From: Actinomycetota bacterium
Lineage (GTDB): Bacteria; Actinomycetota; Thermoleophilia; Solirubrobacterales; Solirubrobacteraceae
Reading direction: 5' to 3'
DNA length: 64,000 nt
NCBI GenBank assembly: GCA_009699245.1
Contig: WLOQ01000001.1
Span: forward strand, 237,513 to 301,512
Shown here: one piece after another, positions 8,543 to 16,576 of the stretch
Layout: the number at the start of each line of letters is the position of its first letter
Numbering within the stretch: position 1 is the stretch's first letter
Position numbers and translations under genes: made by a program
Notes under the pieces: generated by a model
What the model was told of the DNA's origin: nothing
What the model saw: the letters and a program-made list of their open reading frames with translations, nothing else
Databases searched by the model: none

Positions 8543-8569
8543 TCGGCACTCTCGGCACGAAAGTGCCAA
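8543..8569. promoter_or_regulatory. Second, degenerate CIRCE operator (distal)
   Basis: TCGGCACTC (8543-8551), a 9-base spacer and AAGTGCCAA (8561-8569). The arms pair at seven of nine positions and the spacer length is that of CIRCE. It begins 78 bases from the start of the proximal copy and lies just upstream of the putative groES -10 box, near the -35 region. Two CIRCE copies before groE are seen in several actinobacteria. Confidence 0.7.
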
Positions 8570-8605
8570 GGCGCAGCCGGTCAACCGTGCGCCGCTGACG
8601 AGCGG

Positions 8606-9004
8606 TCAGTTCTGGGAGCCACCGATGCCCATGCGGGCGTCGGTGAGGCTCTGGGGGTTCTCGATGATCTGAGAGAACCGCACGACCGTGACGATGTCAT
8701 CCATGTCGACCGGACGGCCATAGATCTGCTCGAGGAAGTGGATGAGCTCCTCGTGGCGTCGGAATTCCGGGTTGTCGTGCTCGATGTCGCGCGGCGAGAG
8801 CTCGCGCACACGCTTGACCTCGACGGCGTCGACGACGGCGTCGAAGATCTTCTCCCGCGGCGAGAACTGGTACCCGATCGTTACGAGGACCGCCTGATTC
8901 TTGCGGTACTTGTGCGACTTGTCACCGAGGCGGATCGTCGCAGTCTTCCGACCGCGGCGCAGCTGATCGGCGAAGATCGTCGAGTAGAAGTTGAGCACCT
9001 GCAT
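8606..9004 (-). CDS. ASCH-domain protein
   Basis: A 132-residue protein beginning MQVLNFYSTIFADQLRRGRK. The segments KTATIRLGDKSHKY and AVLVTIGY, followed by KIFDAVVDAVEVKRVRELSPR, fit the small beta-barrel ASCH fold, related to PUA and proposed to bind RNA. The stretch DIEHDNPEFRRHEELIHFLEQIYG is the conserved helical tail of this subgroup. ATG 9004 is preferred to the upstream in-frame TTG (9016). It follows the Nudix gene by 14 bases on the same strand, so co-transcription with crp-nudix is likely. The biochemical role is not established for the family. Confidence 0.8.
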   Translation of the reverse strand: MQVLNFYSTIFADQLRRGRKTATIRLGDKSHKYRKNQAVLVTIGYQFSPREKIFDAVVDAVEVKRVRELSPRDIEHDNPEFRRHEELIHFLEQIYGRPVDMDDIVTVVRFSQIIENPQSLTDARMGIGGSQN

Positions 9005-9018
9005 GGGCGGTGACAACC

Positions 9019-9483
9019 CTAGCGTGCGGTGCCGTCGAGTTTCGACGCGGCCAGGCGGACCATCTCGCGGTCACCGGGGTACGTCAGCGCGCCGGCAGCC
9101 TCGTCGAGCCCCATCCAGCGGGCCTGATCGATCTCGTGGTCGCGGTGCTCATCGGGGTTGCCCTCGAGATGGCGCAGGAGGAAGAAGTCGACCTTCTTGC
9201 GGATCCGGCGCCCTTCACGTTGGTACCAGTACCCCACGGTTCCGAGCGGCTCGACGACCTCGGCCTGGACGCCGGTCTCCTCGCGCACCTCGCGCAGCGC
9301 CGCCTGCTCGGCGGTCTCGTCGCCGTCCGGGTGGCCCTTCGGCAGCGCGAGGACCTGGCGCCCGCCGGCGGCGCGGCGCGAGGGGATGATGACGACGCAT
9401 TCCGGGCCGCTCTCGACGACGCGGATGACCACGCCCCCGGCGGAGAACTCGAGCTCGGTGCGGGGACCGCGGCGGCGCGCCAT
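9019..9483 (-). CDS. Nudix hydrolase
   Basis: A 154-residue Nudix enzyme that would hydrolyse a nucleoside-diphosphate-linked or diphosphate substrate. The Nudix box GX5EX7REUXEEXGU is complete: GHPDGDETAEQAALREVREE followed by TGV, supplying the Mg-binding glutamates. The N-terminus MARRRGPRTELEFSAGGVVIR is typical of the (di)nucleoside polyphosphate/MutT-like group. The ATG overlaps the stop of the upstream Crp-family gene (ATGA), so the two are translationally coupled. The exact substrate is unknown. Confidence 0.9.
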   Translation of the reverse strand: MARRRGPRTELEFSAGGVVIRVVESGPECVVIIPSRRAAGGRQVLALPKGHPDGDETAEQAALREVREETGVQAEVVEPLGTVGYWYQREGRRIRKKVDFFLLRHLEGNPDEHRDHEIDQARWMGLDEAAGALTYPGDREMVRLAASKLDGTAR

Positions 9484-10178
9484 CAGTACACGTACCCCTG
9501 CAGCGCCGACGGGTCGTGGATCACGAGGCGCCCGCGGCCCTGGCTGAGGACGCCCGCCCGCTGGAGGGTCTCGATGAAGCGGCTCGCGGACTCGCGCGAG
9601 GAGCCTGCGAGCTGCGCGATGTCGGCCTGCGTGATCCGGATCGGGACATCGACCGGCGCGGCCCCGGCCTTGACGGCCTCGCGCGCGAGCTCCGCGAGCG
9701 CGATGGCCACCCGGCTCTGGACGGTCTGGAACGACTGGCGTGCGAGGCGTTCATTGGCGAGCCGCAGCCGACGGCCGAGCGACACGACGAGCTTCGTCGC
9801 GATGTCGGGATGGCGGCTCATGAGCCGTCGCATGTCGGGGCCGAGGATCGCGATCGTCTCGGACTCCTCGAGCGTGTCGACGGTGGCCGAGCGCTTCTCG
9901 TCGTCGAACATGGCGAGCTCGCCGAAGATGTCCCCAGGCCCGAAGTGGGCGAGCGTGATGATCCGGCCGTCGGGATGCTCGCGGATCGCGCGGGCCTGCC
10001 CGGTGCGCACGATGTAACACGTGTCGCTGTCATCGCCCTTGCGGAAGATCACCTCGTGGCGTGCGAAGTGTCGGCGCAGGGCCACCTCGGCGACGTGGAG
10101 CAGATCCTCGGCGCCCAGGGTCTCGAAGACCGGGACGCGGCGCAGGAGCTCAGCGGTATCGGTGGTCGTCGTCTGCAT
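9483..10178 (-). CDS. Crp/Fnr-family transcriptional regulator
   Basis: A 231-residue regulator. The N-terminal cyclic-nucleotide-binding beta-roll spans about residues 15-130 (FGPGDIFGELAMFDDEKRSA is the phosphate-binding-cassette region). A long dimerisation helix follows, then a C-terminal winged HTH with ITQADIAQLAGSSRESASRF as recognition helix region. There is no Fnr-type N-terminal cysteine cluster, so cAMP or another small ligand is more likely than an Fe-S sensor. GGAG precedes the ATG closely. It heads a run with the Nudix and ASCH genes. A class III cyclase lies about 14 kb downstream and could be a ligand source, but that is only inference. Confidence 0.9.
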   Translation of the reverse strand: MQTTTTDTAELLRRVPVFETLGAEDLLHVAEVALRRHFARHEVIFRKGDDSDTCYIVRTGQARAIREHPDGRIITLAHFGPGDIFGELAMFDDEKRSATVDTLEESETIAILGPDMRRLMSRHPDIATKLVVSLGRRLRLANERLARQSFQTVQSRVAIALAELAREAVKAGAAPVDVPIRITQADIAQLAGSSRESASRFIETLQRAGVLSQGRGRLVIHDPSALQGYVY

Positions 10179-10198
10179 CGCTCCGACACCAGCCTAGA

Positions 10199-10933
10199 TC
10201 ACGGCATCCGCGGCGCAAAGAGGCGCGGGTCGTTCGTGATAATCCCCGTCACGCCGAGGCGTTCCAATGCGGCGATCCGCTTCGCATCATCGACGGTCCA
10301 GACGTAGAGCTCCCCGCCCGCTGCGGTGACGGCGCGCTGGAGGCGCTCGTTCACGAAGGCCCAGTGACACATGAGCGCGTCCACCTCGCCGGCGGCGAGC
10401 TGCCGAGCGATCACGGTCGGGAGGTGCCGTCGCCACCAGGCGATCAGCGCGTAGGCCGGCCACCGCTTGAAGGGGTGATTGCGCGGGTCCGACCGCACGC
10501 GGGGGAAGGACCGCCCAAGGCGCACCCCGGGCGCGAGCGCACGCACGCGCTTCAGCGACGCGGGCTCCATCGTCGAGATCAGCGCCCGGTCCGCGAGCCC
10601 GTGCTCGAGCAGGAGGTCGAGGACGCGCTCCTCGTAGCCCGGCAGCTTCAGGTCGACGTTGAGCTCGATGGCCGCGAAGTCCGATCCCGCGAAGTGCCGC
10701 AGCGCGGCGTCGAGCCGCAGCGGCGTGCGGTGTGATGCGTCCGTGTAGTCGTGCGCGAGCAGCAGCTCGCCCGAGCCGTCGAGGCGTTCCGGGAGCACGT
10801 CGAACTCGATCATGTCGACCTCGTGCGCGAGCGCAGCGGCGAACGCCTCGATGGTGTTGCCCGGCGCGAGATGCGCCGCCCCCTTGTGGCCGACCCGCCG
10901 GACCCGGCCGTCGTTGTCGTCGCGCTCGCCCAT
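10199..10933 (-). CDS. Glycerophosphodiester phosphodiesterase family protein
   Basis: A 244-residue TIM-barrel phosphodiesterase expected to cleave glycerophosphodiesters to glycerol-3-phosphate and an alcohol. The catalytic signature is present: GHKGAAHLAPGNTIEAF (His with Lys replacing the usual Arg), then DMIEFDV with the metal-binding Glu/Asp, then LLLAHD. Near the C-terminus, ELYVWTVDDAKRIAALERLG and GIITNDP are standard. It has no signal peptide, so it is cytosolic. ATG 10933 is used because AGGGAG precedes it; the open frame upstream is antisense to the FAD oxidase. It is divergent from that oxidase with a 31-bp gap. Confidence 0.88.
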   Translation of the reverse strand: MGERDDNDGRVRRVGHKGAAHLAPGNTIEAFAAALAHEVDMIEFDVLPERLDGSGELLLAHDYTDASHRTPLRLDAALRHFAGSDFAAIELNVDLKLPGYEERVLDLLLEHGLADRALISTMEPASLKRVRALAPGVRLGRSFPRVRSDPRNHPFKRWPAYALIAWWRRHLPTVIARQLAAGEVDALMCHWAFVNERLQRAVTAAGGELYVWTVDDAKRIAALERLGVTGIITNDPRLFAPRMP

Positions 10934-10952
10934 GATCTCCCTGTCGCCAGGG

Positions 10953-10958
10953 TACGGT
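10953..10958 (+). promoter_or_regulatory. -10 hexamer of a leaderless promoter (FAD-linked oxidase)
   Basis: TACGGT ends 6 bases before GTG 10965. The position argues that GTG 10965, and not the upstream in-frame ATG at 10812, is the real start. No Shine-Dalgarno sequence is present. Confidence 0.45.
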
Positions 10959-10964
10959 CTACAG

Positions 10965-12308
10965 GTGCGCGCGGACCTCGCCCGGATCGTCGGAGAGCGC
11001 CATGTGCTGCCCGGGGACGACCCGCGGTACACGGCCGACGCCACGGTGTTCAGCGGCGTCGAGGGGCGTGCCGACGCAGTCGTCCTCCCCGCATCGGTCG
11101 ACGAGGTCGCGGCCGTGGTCAGGTGGTGTGCGGCGCGCGGCATCCCGGTGATCCCGCGCGGGGGTGGCACCGGGTGGGCCGGCGGTGCGGTGCCGCTCGG
11201 CAGCGGCGTGGTGATCGCCCTCGAGCGCCTCACCGCGGTGCGCAGCTTCGACCCCCTCCAGTGGCGCATGGAGGTCGAGGCGGGCGTGACGACGGCCACG
11301 GTGCGCCGGCTCGCGCGTGAGCACGGCCTCTGCTTCCCCCCGGACCCGGGCGCCGCCGAGGAGTCGCAGATCGGCGGCAATGTCGCCACCAATGCCGGCG
11401 GCCCGCACTGCTTCAAGTACGGCGTCACCGGCGCCTGGGTGACGGGCGTCGAGGCGGTGCTCGCAACCGGCGAGATCGTGCGCGTGGGCGGTCCCGTGCG
11501 CAAGGACGTCGCGGGGTACGACCTCGCGGCGCTCCTCACCGGGTCGGAGGGCACGCTGGGGATCATCACCGCCGTCTGGCTGCGGCTGATCCCCGCGCCG
11601 GCGGGCTCGTGGCCGGTGGCGGCGTGGTACCCCGACGCCGCAGCGGGCGCGGAGGCCGTGCTGCGCTGTATGGCCGCGGGGCCGGTGCCTGCCGTGCTCG
11701 AGTACCTCGACGGTGCGACGCTCGCGCTCGTCGGCGGCGGGTTTCCCGGGCCCCGCGTGGCGGAGGCGGGCTTCCTTCTGATCGCGGAGAGCGACACGGG
11801 CAGCGCGGACCGCGACCTGCTCGCGCAGGCCCTCGCGGAGGGTGCCCTGACGGCACCCTGTGTGCCGCAGGATCCCGCGGCGCTCTGGCGCTGGCGCGAT
11901 GGCGTCAGCAGTGTGGTCGCGTCGGCGCGCGGGGGCAAGCTCGCCGAGGATGTCGCCGTTCCCGTGGAGCGGCTCGCCGAGGCGGTCGACGAGACCGTGC
12001 GCATCGGCGCTCGCCATGGGCTTGAGGCCTGCTCGTGGGGCCACGCCGGGGACGGCAATCTCCACGCGAATCTGCTGCTCGATCGCCACGACGAGGACGC
12101 GGTGCTGCGCGCCCGGGCGGCCGCCGATGACGTCCTCGAGATGGCGGTGCGCCTCGGCGGGACGATCACCGGCGAGCACGGCGTGGGGCTGCTGAAGAAC
12201 GGCCGGCTGAGCCGGCAATGGGGCCCCGGTGCGGTTGGCGCACACCGCGCGATCAAGGCGGCCCTCGATCCCGCCAATCTCATGAATCCGGGCAAGAAGC
12301 TCGCGTAG
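10965..12308 (+). CDS. GlcD-type FAD-linked oxidase (2-hydroxyacid dehydrogenase)
   Basis: A 447-residue flavoenzyme of the glycolate oxidase GlcD / D-lactate dehydrogenase family. The N-terminal PCMH FAD-binding domain shows VIPRGGGTGWAGGAVPLG and the Gly-rich GGNVATNAGGPHCFKYG stretch. The C-terminal FAD-oxidase domain has CSWGHAGDGNLHANLLLD and GEHGVGLLKNGRL. It probably oxidises a 2-hydroxyacid. No glcE or glcF partner is adjacent, so it may act alone with an unknown acceptor. The GTG start is supported by the upstream TACGGT. A small glutaredoxin-like gene follows after 9 bases, probably in the same transcript. Confidence 0.9.
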   Translation: MRADLARIVGERHVLPGDDPRYTADATVFSGVEGRADAVVLPASVDEVAAVVRWCAARGIPVIPRGGGTGWAGGAVPLGSGVVIALERLTAVRSFDPLQWRMEVEAGVTTATVRRLAREHGLCFPPDPGAAEESQIGGNVATNAGGPHCFKYGVTGAWVTGVEAVLATGEIVRVGGPVRKDVAGYDLAALLTGSEGTLGIITAVWLRLIPAPAGSWPVAAWYPDAAAGAEAVLRCMAAGPVPAVLEYLDGATLALVGGGFPGPRVAEAGFLLIAESDTGSADRDLLAQALAEGALTAPCVPQDPAALWRWRDGVSSVVASARGGKLAEDVAVPVERLAEAVDETVRIGARHGLEACSWGHAGDGNLHANLLLDRHDEDAVLRARAAADDVLEMAVRLGGTITGEHGVGLLKNGRLSRQWGPGAVGAHRAIKAALDPANLMNPGKKLA

Positions 12309-12317
12309 ACTCGCGCC

Positions 12318-12599
12318 ATGATGACGCTCTACACCTGCGGCCAGCGCGAGAGCGCCGCCGCACTCGGACACCCCTGTGGCCGCGCCGCCCGCGCCCTGCG
12401 CGCCGCCGGACACGAGTTCTCCATCGAGGAGGTCGGCGGCTACCGGATGCTGCCCTGGACCCGTCGCGGTGACGTGCGCGCCGCGGTCCGCGAGCTCTCC
12501 GGGCAAGACAACGTGCCGATCCTCGTGCTGGACGACGGCACCGTGGTCAGCGGATCGGGCGCGATCGTCAGCTGGGCGAAGGGCGCCGCTGCCGCCTGA
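12318..12599 (+). CDS. Glutaredoxin/GST N-terminal-domain-like small protein
   Basis: A 93-residue protein with a thioredoxin-like beta-alpha-beta start (MTLYTCGQRES), a Cys-bearing loop GHPCGRAARALRAAGHEF, and the segment NVPILVLDDGTVVSGSGAIVSWA. The last resembles the cis-Pro (VPxLV) and acidic Gly-Ser elements of glutaredoxin/GST N-domains. The active site is not a classical CxxC, so redox activity is uncertain. The start may be ATG 12318 or 12321. It lies 9 bases after the FAD oxidase and is convergent with the MFS gene. Confidence 0.72.
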   Translation: MMTLYTCGQRESAAALGHPCGRAARALRAAGHEFSIEEVGGYRMLPWTRRGDVRAAVRELSGQDNVPILVLDDGTVVSGSGAIVSWAKGAAAA

Positions 12600-12611
12600 C
12601 CCGTCGCGGGA

Positions 12612-14243
12612 TCAGGCCGGCTGCGGCTCCGGGTCCGACCCCGGTGGCCGCGTCGGCAGCCCGCCGGTGAAGAAGAGCCCGAGGATCCCGGCGAGGAGCA
12701 CGATCGACAGGGCGCTGCGCAGTCCGGTGTAGCGCGCGTCCGAGTTCTCCTCGACGACCTCGGCCGTCACCTGCGGGGACGCGCCCGCCTCCGTCAGCGC
12801 CTGCTCGAGCTGCGCGTCCGAGAGGAACGGCACGCCGCCAGCGAGCTGGACGCTCGCCTGCGCGCGGACCTGCTCGGGGATCTTCGGGTTCTGCTCGATC
12901 CCGGTGATCAGCGAGGCGGTCAACGCCGCGATGAGCACGGAGCCGACGAGCGCGGTGCCGAGCGAGGCGCCGAGGTTCGTGATCGTGTTCTGCAGGCCCC
13001 CGACCTCGGGAGCATCGTTCTCGTCCACCGCGGAGACGCAGACCGCGCCGAGCTGCGAGGACAGCGCGCCGACGCCCAGGCCGCAGAGGAAGAGGGGGAG
13101 CGCGACGATTCCGGCGCCCGCGCCGGGCTCGAGGCCGGCGACGAAGATCCCGATCCCGACGGTCATGAGCACGAGGCCGATGCGGGCCACCAGGCGCGGC
13201 GAGGCGCTCGGGAAGACCCGCGGAATGCCACCTGCTGCGATCAGCAGGGCGACGGAGAGCGGCAGCAGGCGCAGGCCGGTCTCAAACGCTGAGAAGCCGA
13301 GGACGACGGACAGGAAGAGGGGGATGGTGAAGAACGTCCCGGCCTGGAGGAAGAACTGAAAGCCGAAGAGCGTGAGGCCGCCGGTGAGGCGGCGGTTGCG
13401 CAGCGACGAGCGCCGCACGAGCGGCTCGCCGCCATGTGTCTCGACGCGGCTCTCCCAGGCGAGGAAGGTCCAGAGCAGCGCGAGCCCCGCGCCGACCATC
13501 CAGAGTGTCGGCGAGACGCCGAGCACGTCCGGTGTGCCCGGCTTCGGCGTGACCCAGCCCCAGGCGCTCGAACGCAGCATCCCGAAGACGAGGCTCCCGA
13601 GGCCCGCGATCGAGAGGACCACGCCGACGACGTCGATGCGCGGGCGCTCGTCCGGCGGCGCGTCCTGCATCCTGCCGGCGAGGACGAGGATGCCCGCAGC
13701 GACCGCCACCTCGCCGAAGAAGACCCAGCGCCAGGAGATCGCCGTGGTCACCGCGCCACCGATGATCGGGCCGGCGGCGACCGCCATCGCACCCGCGGCG
13801 GCGATCAGGCCGTAGGCCGCAGTCCGGCGCTCCGCGGGGACGTTGCCGGCGACGAGCGCGACGACGGCGGGCATGATCAGCGCCGCCCCGATGCCTTCGA
13901 GGCCGGACCAGCCGATGATGAGGACGGTGAGGTTCGGCGCGAGGCCGGTCGTGAGCGAGCCCGCCGCGTAGATGATCGTGCCGATGGTGAAGGCGCGGCG
14001 CCGCCCGAGGATCGCGCCGAGCTTCCCGCCCGTGATCATCAGCGACGCCATCACGAGCGTGTACAGCGTGATCGCCGTCTGCACCCCGCTGACCGTCGTG
14101 CCGAGGTCCTCCGCGACCGAGGCGATCGACACGTTCATCACCGACGAGTCGAGCGCCATCAGGAACTGCGCCGCTCCGAGCGTGAGGAGCACGGCGCGGG
14201 CGCCGGAGGGCTCCGCAGCCACGGGCTGCGCGGAGGTGGACAT
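12612..14243 (-). CDS. DHA2-family MFS drug/proton antiporter
   Basis: A 543-residue, roughly 14-helix exporter of the EmrB/QacA group. The first helix carries QFLMALDSSVMNVSIASVAE, the DHA2 motif D1, and GGKLGAILGRRRAF is motif A in the loop between helices 2 and 3. A C-terminal tail (residues about 460-520) contains SDAQLEQALTEAGASP, a periplasmic-type loop before the final helix. ATG 14243 is chosen because homologous sequence begins at MSTSAQPVAAEPSG; a CATACT hexamer lies 7 bases upstream. It probably exports toxic organic compounds. No TetR or MarR regulator is adjacent. Confidence 0.9.
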   Translation of the reverse strand: MSTSAQPVAAEPSGARAVLLTLGAAQFLMALDSSVMNVSIASVAEDLGTTVSGVQTAITLYTLVMASLMITGGKLGAILGRRRAFTIGTIIYAAGSLTTGLAPNLTVLIIGWSGLEGIGAALIMPAVVALVAGNVPAERRTAAYGLIAAAGAMAVAAGPIIGGAVTTAISWRWVFFGEVAVAAGILVLAGRMQDAPPDERPRIDVVGVVLSIAGLGSLVFGMLRSSAWGWVTPKPGTPDVLGVSPTLWMVGAGLALLWTFLAWESRVETHGGEPLVRRSSLRNRRLTGGLTLFGFQFFLQAGTFFTIPLFLSVVLGFSAFETGLRLLPLSVALLIAAGGIPRVFPSASPRLVARIGLVLMTVGIGIFVAGLEPGAGAGIVALPLFLCGLGVGALSSQLGAVCVSAVDENDAPEVGGLQNTITNLGASLGTALVGSVLIAALTASLITGIEQNPKIPEQVRAQASVQLAGGVPFLSDAQLEQALTEAGASPQVTAEVVEENSDARYTGLRSALSIVLLAGILGLFFTGGLPTRPPGSDPEPQPA

Positions 14244-14315
14244 CGGCGGCAGTATGACCGCGAGCAGGGCGGAGCACCTCGCGCAACCGCGCCCGCGCGG
14301 TACCCTCACGCCCTC

Positions 14316-14723
14316 ATGCGCTGCGTCCTCGCCCCTCTCGCCGTCGTCCTCGCGCTCGTCCTTGCGGGTTGTGGTGGCGCGTCCGACAAGAACTCCGCCA
14401 AGGACTTCACCGGTGATCAGGCGAAGGTCGCCAAGGCCGTCGAGGATCTGCAGTCGGCGGCGAAGGATCGCGACGGCGCGAAGATCTGCAATCTGCTGAC
14501 GGCGCAGCTGCGCGACAGCATCAGCGCCGACGCGTGTCCGACGACGGTGAAGGCGGCGATCAAGGAGACCGACAACGTCGATCTCATCGTCACGAAGGTC
14601 CTGATCGCCGGGACATCGGCGACCGCCACGGTGCGCCAGAAGCTCAGCGACAAGCGCAGCCGCGTCGTCGAGGTGCCGCTCGTGAAGTCCGCCGCCGCCT
14701 GGCGGATCGCGCAGCTGCCCTAG
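14316..14723 (+). CDS. Secreted lipoprotein of unknown function
   Basis: A 135-residue protein with a clear lipoprotein signal: MRCVLAPLAVVLALVLAGCG, lipobox LAGC with Cys at about residue 19. The mature part (ADACPTTVKAAIKETDNVD, then ATATVRQKLSDKRSR and VPLVKSAAAWRIAQLP) has the helix-then-sheet pattern of small NTF2-like secreted domains, with one extra Cys pair (CNLL and ACP) that may form a disulfide. TACCCT at 14301-14306 is a likely -10 box 9 bases before ATG. The end overlaps the stop of the convergent rmlB gene by 4 bases. Confidence 0.75.
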   Translation: MRCVLAPLAVVLALVLAGCGGASDKNSAKDFTGDQAKVAKAVEDLQSAAKDRDGAKICNLLTAQLRDSISADACPTTVKAAIKETDNVDLIVTKVLIAGTSATATVRQKLSDKRSRVVEVPLVKSAAAWRIAQLP

Positions 14724-15709
14724 GCGCCGAGCGCGCGCCCGTACTGGCGCGCGTAGTACTCGCGGTAGTCGCCGGAGCGGATCGGGCTCCACCACGCGCT
14801 GTTGTCGCGGTACCAGGCGACGGTCTGCTCGAGCCCCTGCGCGAAGCGCACCCGCGGCTCCCAACCGAGCGCTCGGACCTTGTCTGACGAGAGCGAGTAG
14901 CGCCGATCATGGCCCGGCCGGTCCTCGACATACTCGATGAGTGAGCGGTCGGCGCCGGTGAGCTCGATGATCCGTTCGATGACCTCGAGGTTCGGGCACT
15001 CGTCCGGGCCGCCCGCGTTGTAGACCTCGCCCGCGACCCCGTGTTCAAGGACATGCCCGATCGCAGCCGCAAAGTCGGTCGCGTGGATCCAGTTGCGCAC
15101 CTGCATCCCGTCGCCGTAGACCGGCAGCGGGTCACCGTGCATCGCGTTGAGGATCATCAGCGGGATGAGTTTCTCCGGGTACTGATGGGTCCCGTAGTTG
15201 TTCGACCCGCGACAGATCACCGTCTCCATCCCATACGTGTGCGCGTAGGACTGGACGAGCAGGTCGGCGCCCGTCTTCGTCGCGCTGTACGGGGACGACG
15301 GGCGCAGGGGACTGTCCTCCGTGAACGAGCCCTCCTCGATCGAGCCGTAGACCTCGTCGGTCGACACCTGGAGGTAGCGCAGGCCGCGATCCTTCGCCGC
15401 CTCGAGCAGGACCCAGGTGCCGATCGCATGCGTCTGGACGAAGGCGTCGGGCTCGGCGATCGAACGGTCGACGTGCGTCTCAGCAGCGAAGTTCACGACC
15501 GCGTCGACGCCCTCGATCGCGGCGGCCACGGCGGCCGGGTCCTCGATCGCGCCATGGTGGAAGTCGTGCGGCAGCCCGGCGAGATTCTCGCGGCGGCCGG
15601 CATACGTGAGCTTGTCGAGGACGACGATCTCGTCGCCGTGCTCCATCACCCGCTGGCGCACGAAGTTCGAGCCGATGAACCCGGCACCGCCGCAGACGAG
15701 CAGCTTCAT
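14720..15709 (-). CDS. rfbB: dTDP-glucose 4,6-dehydratase
   Basis: A 329-residue extended SDR making dTDP-4-keto-6-deoxyglucose, the second step of dTDP-L-rhamnose synthesis. Visible elements are the Rossmann motif CGGAGFIGSNFVRQ, VNFAAETHVDRSI, STDEVYGSIEEGSFTEDSP (catalytic Asp-Glu region), and the YSATKTGADLL Tyr-x3-Lys pair. The cofactor-side motif RGSNNYGTHQYPEKLIPLMI is also present. ATG 15709 overlaps the rfbD stop (ATGA). It is the last gene of rfbA-rfbD-rfbB. The longer open frame upstream is a shadow of rfbD. Confidence 0.95.
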   Translation of the reverse strand: MKLLVCGGAGFIGSNFVRQRVMEHGDEIVVLDKLTYAGRRENLAGLPHDFHHGAIEDPAAVAAAIEGVDAVVNFAAETHVDRSIAEPDAFVQTHAIGTWVLLEAAKDRGLRYLQVSTDEVYGSIEEGSFTEDSPLRPSSPYSATKTGADLLVQSYAHTYGMETVICRGSNNYGTHQYPEKLIPLMILNAMHGDPLPVYGDGMQVRNWIHATDFAAAIGHVLEHGVAGEVYNAGGPDECPNLEVIERIIELTGADRSLIEYVEDRPGHDRRYSLSSDKVRALGWEPRVRFAQGLEQTVAWYRDNSAWWSPIRSGDYREYYARQYGRALGA

Positions 15710-16575
15710 GAGGGACCTCCGGTGTGCTTGGACTGGATGGCCGCGCGCGCGGCGAGGTAGCCGGCGAGGCCCTCCTCCCATGGCGGCAGGACGACCGCGT
15801 CGGCGCCGCGCTCGCTGACGAGGACGCTGAACGCCGGCCGTGGTGCAGGGCGCGGGAAGTTGGCGGTCGTGGTCGGCTCGACGCTGCACGCGGTGTCGGT
15901 CGCGTCGAAGGCGGCCCGCGTGAGGTCGAACCACGTGCACGACCCGGCGCCCGCGGTGTGGAAGAGGCCGGTCGCCGGGCGCTGCGCGAGCGTCACGAGC
16001 GCCGGGGCGAGGTGCCCGGCCCAGGTCGGGCACCCGACCTGATCGTCGACGACGGCGACGCTGTCACGGCTTGCTCCGAGCTCGAGCATCGTGTCGACGA
16101 AGTTGCGTCCGTGGACGCCGAAGAGCCACGCGGTCCGCGCGATGACGTGGTCAGGGTTCGCGCGTGCGACGGCGAGCTCACCGGCGAGCTTCGTGCGGCC
16201 GTACGCGCTGCGGGGGCCCGTCGCGTCGGACTCGACGTAGGGCCGTGTCGCGTCGCCGGGGAAGACGTAGTCGGTGGAGACGTGGACGATGCGCGCGCCA
16301 TGGGCTGCGGCGGCCGCGGCGAGGTTTCCGGCCCCGTCGCCGTTGACGGCGAGCGCGACGTCCTCCTGATCCTCGGCGGCGTCGACGTTCGTGAATGCGG
16401 CGCAGTTGATGACCGCGTCGGGCTCGGTGTCCGCGACGACCTCGAGCGCGGCCTGCGGGTCGACGATGTCGAGCGTGTCGACATCGCGACCCTCGACGTC
16501 ATGGCCCGCGACGCGCGCGGCGGCCATGGCCTCGCGGCCGAGCATCCCGTACGCCCCGACGACGAGGATCCGCAT
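15706..16575 (-). CDS. rfbD: dTDP-4-dehydrorhamnose reductase
   Basis: A 289-residue extended SDR reducing dTDP-4-keto-L-rhamnose to dTDP-L-rhamnose with NAD(P)H. It begins MRILVVGAYGMLGREAMAAAR (Rossmann GxxGxxG), has INCAAFTNVDAAEDQEDVAL, and carries the STDYVFPGDA motif followed by YGRTKLAGELAV (Tyr-x3-Lys). TAWLFGVHGRNFVDTMLEL is also family-typical. It is coupled to rfbB by ATGA and lies 1 base after rfbA. The substrate of this step normally comes from RmlC, which is not encoded nearby. Confidence 0.94.
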   Translation of the reverse strand: MRILVVGAYGMLGREAMAAARVAGHDVEGRDVDTLDIVDPQAALEVVADTEPDAVINCAAFTNVDAAEDQEDVALAVNGDGAGNLAAAAAAHGARIVHVSTDYVFPGDATRPYVESDATGPRSAYGRTKLAGELAVARANPDHVIARTAWLFGVHGRNFVDTMLELGASRDSVAVVDDQVGCPTWAGHLAPALVTLAQRPATGLFHTAGAGSCTWFDLTRAAFDATDTACSVEPTTTANFPRPAPRPAFSVLVSERGADAVVLPPWEEGLAGYLAARAAIQSKHTGGPS

Positions 16576-16576
16576 G

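Noticed and set aside
12599..12616. A small hairpin between the glutaredoxin-like and MFS stops
   Set aside because: The stem TGA-CCCG / CGGG-ATCA is imperfect and short compared with the 10-11 bp stems seen at other convergent ends.
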